Position numbers and translations under genes: made by a program. Source: Tritrichomonas foetus (Eukaryota; Parabasalia; Tritrichomonadida; Tritrichomonadidae). From it: a stretch of DNA of 64,000 nt. The DNA lies in assembly GCA_001839685.1 (NCBI GenBank), contig MLAK01001149.1, forward strand, positions 62,471-126,470. The letters run 5' to 3'. The notes under the pieces are model-generated. The model did no database searches, was not told the origin of the DNA, and saw only the letters and a list, made by a program, of their open reading frames with translations. This document shows positions 59,726 to 64,000 of the stretch, piece by piece (within the stretch, counting starts at the first letter, position 1; each line of letters opens with the position of its first letter).

Positions 59726-62700
59726 TCATGAAAGAAAGAGATCAGAAACAAGGAAATATAACAATACAGAAAACATCAACACAAAGAAGATATTAAAGTC
59801 ATCTTGTATGAGTTCAATTGCAGTTGGCAGTTTCACAGCAGTGATAACATTTTGTATAACTCCCCTATTAATTGGTTCAACAGCATTGGGAGCTGCAGCA
59901 GCATTTTGTGCTTGTCCCTCTGCCAGTTGTTGGACAATCACATTTCCATCTTGGTCGACGACTTGATCTTCCATCATATAATCGTCCTCGTTTTCTTCTT
60001 CTTCTTCCTCTTTTCTTCTTCTCTTTTCTTTTTCTTCTTCTTCCTTTCTCTGGCGTTCGAGTTCTTGCTGCCTCTTTTCTTCTTCAGCAGCATCTTCGAG
60101 GGCTCTTTCAATCTTTCTGAGAGATGTTTTGAGTTTTCTGATCTGCCTTTGAGCAGCAATGTCAATTCCATTGATCATTAGTTTAAGATCCGCAATTGCA
60201 CCTTCACTAATCTCATGTGGTGCAGCTCCAAGCTCCTCATTATTATTACTTTCAGCAGCGTTTCCATTTCCTGAACCACTAGCAGCTGGAACATTCGCCA
60301 ACTGTGTTTTAACTGTTTGCAAGCTAGCAGATAATTTAGTAATTTGCTCACTAATGTTTGCTCGATCTTCAACTGTAGTTTCAATTGAAGTATTAAGAGC
60401 ATGATGAATTGTTTGTACTTCTTCTCTGAGACTGTTGAAGGTTTCAAGCTCAGCGAAACTTTCAGGTAGATGACGCCTCATTTCAGCAACTTCACTTCTG
60501 ATTTGCCTAGCGACAGATTCGACATTTTCTTGCGCAGAAACAACATCTTCCTTAAGAGTATTAATTTGAATTGTGCAAGTTTGTGAAGATTCTTCTAATG
60601 CAGCAAGTTTAGCTTTAACAAGTTCAATTTCGGCATTTACTTCTGGCATTGGAATTTCTTCACTTTCTGTTTCTTCTGTTGGATCTGTTTCGTTTTGCTC
60701 GTTTACAATTCTCTTCAATTTCCTATGGCTGTTCTTTAATTTGGAAATTAAGTGCGAGAATTGTGGATTTGTAGTATTTCTTTGAACATCGATGGCAACT
60801 TTATTATCATTAATTGCTGCCCACATTTTAGAATATTCTGATTCAGCTTCACGTCTCTTTTCAATATTTCTTTCCACTTTTTCTAAACGTTCTGCGAATT
60901 TTCCGGTATTTTGTTTTTGTGAATCTTCAAAAACGATGAATTTATTCTTTAATTCTTCAATTTCATCATCTGCAAAACTTGCTTGTTGAAGTTGGCTTCT
61001 CATATCTGTGAGTTCACCTTCAACACGTTCACTAAGCTCAGTAATCAACATTTGATTGGTTTCAATTGAATTTGTAACCATTCTTGGACAATCAGCAAGT
61101 TCTTTAGTTGTTGATTCAATATGCTCTTGAAGTTCATTAAGTTTATCCATGTATTCTTTCCTATCTGTACTACTTATGTATTCCAAGTTGGAGATCCGGT
61201 TCAAGTAATCATTCTTATTTTCTTTGATTACTGTGGCAACTTCAGTTAAACCAGTATTAATTTTTTCGAAGTCTTCTTTGGATTGGCCTCTGAATTCTTC
61301 AAGTTTCTTAATTCTATAGCTGAGTTCATCCAATTCAACAGAGAGTTCACTGGTGCCATTATCAGCAGGAGCACTTGATGTATCATCAGAGATAGTTGAA
61401 CGTTGAAGTCGACCAATTTTTTTAAGAATCTTCCTAATTTGTTCTTTATTCAAAGTTGTATCTTGTTCGAATTTATTCGAAATTTCTTCGAGTCTACTAT
61501 CAAGTTGTTTAACTAGTTTAGTGAGTTCTTCATCACTTTCAGCTCTGTCAGTTTTTTCTTTATCAATAAATTCATTTAATTCTGTTACCATTGTGCGAAC
61601 AGATTCCTTTAAATTCTTGAATTTTTGTTTTATTGCATCCAAAGCATTCATTGAAGCAAATGATTCATTCATTTTTTCTTTAATCTGTTCAAAATCAGTT
61701 GAACATTGTTGGCTTGTATTTTGAACGTTTTCAAGTTTCTCATCATATATTCTAAATCTTTCTTCAATTTCTTCAGATGGAACAGAGCTAACTTCAGCTC
61801 CTCTTTCGGTAATAGTCACAACATTTTCTTTAATTTCATTGAATAATGTTAACGTGTCAGTAAGGGCATCTGCTGAAGTACTGAATTTTTCATTGAAGTC
61901 ATTAATGCTTTCGTCTAAACGATGTGTTATTTCTGCATTCGATGAATCAATTTTAGCATTGATTTCTTCAATCTTTGCTCTAAATTCATTAATCATTTCA
62001 CTGTTTTGGTTATCCGCTTCGATTTGCTTTTGAATTGTAGAAAAGCTTGCTGAAAGATCAGCAAATTGATCAGTTGTTGATGATTTAATTAAAATGACAG
62101 ATGATTGAACTTGTTTAATTGTATCTTCAATTGGCGAAAGTCTTTCTTCAAGGATCTTTTCAAGTTCATTATTATTAATGTTTTGTGTGCTTAAATCATT
62201 CTTGAACTTGGTATATTGTTCTTGATGCGAATTAGCATCAGCTTTAATTTGAATGATAGTTTTTGCAGTTTTTTCTTGATATTCATTAAATGATTTAACT
62301 AAATCATTAATTGCTTCTGATGTTGATTTGGATGATTCAGTTAAAGCTTTATTGGTGTTTTGCTGAACCTGGTTCATATTCTCGGTAATTTGGTCAATTA
62401 CTGTTTGGTTATTTGAAACAAATTCTTTTAATGTTTTTTCAGTAGAATCTTTAAAAGCGTTGATATTTGATTTAAAATCATTCAATGAGTCAAATTGTGA
62501 TTTATTATTATCATTAACTTTTGATACAAGATCGTTAAATTTGTCTTGTATGTCATGAATTAACATACTATTTGAGTTGGTTGAAGTATTTGCTTCATTG
62601 ACTTTGGTGATAATATCATTAAATTTATTTTGTAAATCATTAACTACGGTGCTATTTGAAGAATTTGATTCATTAATTTTAGTCACAAGATCATTAAACC

Positions 62701-64000
62701 TTTCTTGGATATCGTTTATTAATTTGCTATTTGAAGTATTTGCTTCATTGATTTTAGTTACAAGATCATTAAACTTTTCTTGGATGTCATTAATTACAGT
62801 ATTATTGGAATTAATTGAAGCATTTATTTCATTAACAAATGCTGTATATCTCTTGATATGTTCTTCTTGCTTCTTTTTAACAAGATTCAACTCGCTTGTA
62901 ATTAAACTTGATGTATCAGCACTCATTGAATCCATGTTAATATGAAGTCCTTCGATTTTTTCGCTTAATTCATCAATCTTGGTTTTAGTTTCATTTGTAA
63001 TTGAATCATTATCATTTGATTTATCTTCAAGTGATTTAATTTTGTCTTTAAGTTCATTGATCATATCTGATAGTTCATTAACTTTATCATTTGATTTGTT
63101 GTTATTTTTTGACGATTTTCGGAGCTTTTTAGATAATCCATTAAAGTTATTTTGAAGAGCTTCGAGAGAATTGTTAGAATTTTCATTAATTGCAACAATT
63201 TTTTCTTGAATTTCTTTGATCGTTTCAGCATAATTCTGTTGGAATTTATTGAAGACGCTAGTCAGGTTGTTTATTCCATCGATTGCTGATTTAGATGAAT
63301 CGTTGATTGAATTAAATAGATTCTCTTGAACTTTTCCAATTCGCGAATTAATTCCATCAATTACCGATTGATTCTTTTCAACAAATTCAGTGATTTGATT
63401 ATTAGCATTTCTAATTGAATCACTTTGTAATTTATTGTTGTTATTAATCGTTGTTATTAATTCATTCATTTGTGTCTTTATTCCATTTATATGCTCGACG
63501 TTTTCTGAATTTGAACTCACAATTGCCCCACTCAATTCGTCAATTTTTGTTTTAGTATCAGTTGCAAATTTTTCAAGTGCTTCAGTTTTATCTTGAATTG
63601 ATTGAATGAATGAATTCTTTTCTTCTTCCTGAGTTGTGAAGGATTTAGTGAGTTTGTGAACCTTGGATTTCGTCTTTTTGAGTGTATCTTTGATTTCTGT
63701 TTCAAAAGTGGCGAATTTGGTAGTATTTTCTTCAATTCCCTGTTTAAGGTCAGCAATTAAAGCAGCAACTTCTGGGCTGACTTCTTTGGCTGATTTACTG
63801 AGATCTTTAATCATGGCCAAATCATTTGATAATTTATTAATTTGGTCGTTTGATTGTGTGAATTTTGTCTCGAGTTCTTTTGTAGATTCAGTGATTTTGG
63901 TATTAAGTTTTTTTGTAGATTGCTTAATTTTTGTGTCAAGATCTTTCTTAGTTTCAGTGATTTTTGTATCAAGTTCTGTTGTAGATTGCTGAATTTTTGT
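59726..64000 (-). CDS. Giant tail-anchored coiled-coil protein (5' end outside the window)
   Basis: At least 1,424 codons are open; the frame runs through 63821-64000 to the window edge, so the start lies outside and the TTG at 63820 is internal. Nearly all of it is coiled coil. The 5'-most part shows 11-residue repeats (LDTKIKQSTKK, LNTKITESTKE), and 62511-62810 encodes four 25-residue repeats of the type NDIQEKFNDLVTKINEANTS. Near the C-terminus is a long Glu/Arg/Lys helix (KRRRKEEEEEENEDD) and then a hydrophobic anchor FFVLMFSVLLYFLVSDLFL at the very end. Golgins such as giantin have this tail-anchored layout, so a tether on an internal membrane is a fair inference. The family itself is not assigned. 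Confidence 0.85.
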   Translation of the reverse strand, partial: TKIQQSTTELDTKITETKKDLDTKIKQSTKKLNTKITESTKELETKFTQSNDQINKLSNDLAMIKDLSKSAKEVSPEVAALIADLKQGIEENTTKFATFETEIKDTLKKTKSKVHKLTKSFTTQEEEKNSFIQSIQDKTEALEKFATDTKTKIDELSGAIVSSNSENVEHINGIKTQMNELITTINNNNKLQSDSIRNANNQITEFVEKNQSVIDGINSRIGKVQENLFNSINDSSKSAIDGINNLTSVFNKFQQNYAETIKEIQEKIVAINENSNNSLEALQNNFNGLSKKLRKSSKNNNKSNDKVNELSDMINELKDKIKSLEDKSNDNDSITNETKTKIDELSEKIEGLHINMDSMSADTSSLITSELNLVKKKQEEHIKRYTAFVNEINASINSNNTVINDIQEKFNDLVTKINEANTSNSKLINDIQERFNDLVTKINESNSSNSTVVNDLQNKFNDIITKVNEANTSTNSNSMLIHDIQDKFNDLVSKVNDNNKSQFDSLNDFKSNINAFKDSTEKTLKEFVSNNQTVIDQITENMNQVQQNTNKALTESSKSTSEAINDLVKSFNEYQEKTAKTIIQIKADANSHQEQYTKFKNDLSTQNINNNELEKILEERLSPIEDTIKQVQSSVILIKSSTTDQFADLSASFSTIQKQIEADNQNSEMINEFRAKIEEINAKIDSSNAEITHRLDESINDFNEKFSTSADALTDTLTLFNEIKENVVTITERGAEVSSVPSEEIEERFRIYDEKLENVQNTSQQCSTDFEQIKEKMNESFASMNALDAIKQKFKNLKESVRTMVTELNEFIDKEKTDRAESDEELTKLVKQLDSRLEEISNKFEQDTTLNKEQIRKILKKIGRLQRSTISDDTSSAPADNGTSELSVELDELSYRIKKLEEFRGQSKEDFEKINTGLTEVATVIKENKNDYLNRISNLEYISSTDRKEYMDKLNELQEHIESTTKELADCPRMVTNSIETNQMLITELSERVEGELTDMRSQLQQASFADDEIEELKNKFIVFEDSQKQNTGKFAERLEKVERNIEKRREAESEYSKMWAAINDNKVAIDVQRNTTNPQFSHLISKLKNSHRKLKRIVNEQNETDPTEETESEEIPMPEVNAEIELVKAKLAALEESSQTCTIQINTLKEDVVSAQENVESVARQIRSEVAEMRRHLPESFAELETFNSLREEVQTIHHALNTSIETTVEDRANISEQITKLSASLQTVKTQLANVPAASGSGNGNAAESNNNEELGAAPHEISEGAIADLKLMINGIDIAAQRQIRKLKTSLRKIERALEDAAEEEKRQQELERQRKEEEEKEKRRRKEEEEEENEDDYMMEDQVVDQDGNVIVQQLAEGQAQNAAAAPNAVEPINRGVIQNVITAVKLPTAIELIQDDFNIFFVLMFSVLLYFLVSDLFLS
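62511..62810 (-). repeat. Four 75-bp coding repeats in the giant coiled-coil gene
   Basis: Units encode variants of NDIQEKFNDLVTKINEANTS with spacing of about 25 codons. Differences among them are mostly synonymous or conservative, which suggests tandem duplication. Confidence 0.75.

Noticed and set aside
59804..60181. Plus-strand Phe/Leu/Ser-rich ORF of 125 codons
   Set aside because: It is the complement of the Glu/Lys/Arg-rich coiled coil on the minus strand.

Overview
This window looks like nuclear DNA of a parabasalid flagellate, most likely a trichomonad such as Tritrichomonas foetus. The support is indirect but consistent. The DNA is very AT-rich, with long intron-free genes on both strands, short leader sequences and all three standard stop codons. 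The gene content is that of a flagellated eukaryote: a CFAP57-like WD/coiled-coil protein, a SPATA17-like IQ protein, a cytosolic carboxypeptidase that would act on tubulin, actin-capping protein alpha, a Sec23/24-like protein, a CAMK-type kinase and many coiled-coil and repeat proteins. A canonical DD34D mariner is also present, a family known from trichomonads. No phylogenetic test was possible.

Layout. Positions 1-9257 hold a VPS13/chorein-family gene on the minus strand. It is broken by an in-frame TAA at 6498-6500 and by a mariner with an intact transposase at 3894-5179. A protein kinase follows (9717-10748). At 11725-11796 lies a tRNA-Glu(UUC) gene. A 6.6-kb non-LTR retrotransposon with three N-terminal zinc fingers, a reverse transcriptase and a C-terminal restriction-like endonuclease is inserted in its 3' part. 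A 25-bp target duplication leaves the tRNA complete upstream and repeats its 3' tail downstream (18432-18457). The reverse-transcriptase core is interrupted by a 456-base run of N.

From 18.5 to 34.3 kb there is a coiled-coil protein, a decayed gene relic (20.7-21.6 kb), a HEAT-repeat protein, a parallel beta-helix protein, the CFAP57-like protein, an ARM-repeat protein and the carboxypeptidase. From 34.8 to 45 kb there is an Asn-rich ankyrin protein, CapZ alpha, a coiled-coil protein, a four-helix membrane protein, two decayed relics and a Pmp-like single-pass surface protein. From 45 to 64 kb there is a large hypothetical protein, the Sec23/24-like protein (with a likely one-base frame problem at its start), two polytopic membrane proteins (one GT-C-like), a small coiled-coil protein, the SPATA17-like protein, a large protein with weak Mediator MED12 resemblance and a giant tail-anchored coiled-coil protein that runs off the right edge.

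The genes do not form an operon or pathway; they are separate housekeeping, cytoskeletal and membrane-traffic genes. Several share a short motif of the form TCA-N-TTTC-SGC just upstream of the ATG, resembling a trichomonad initiator. The most novel object is the tRNA-Glu-targeting retrotransposon.
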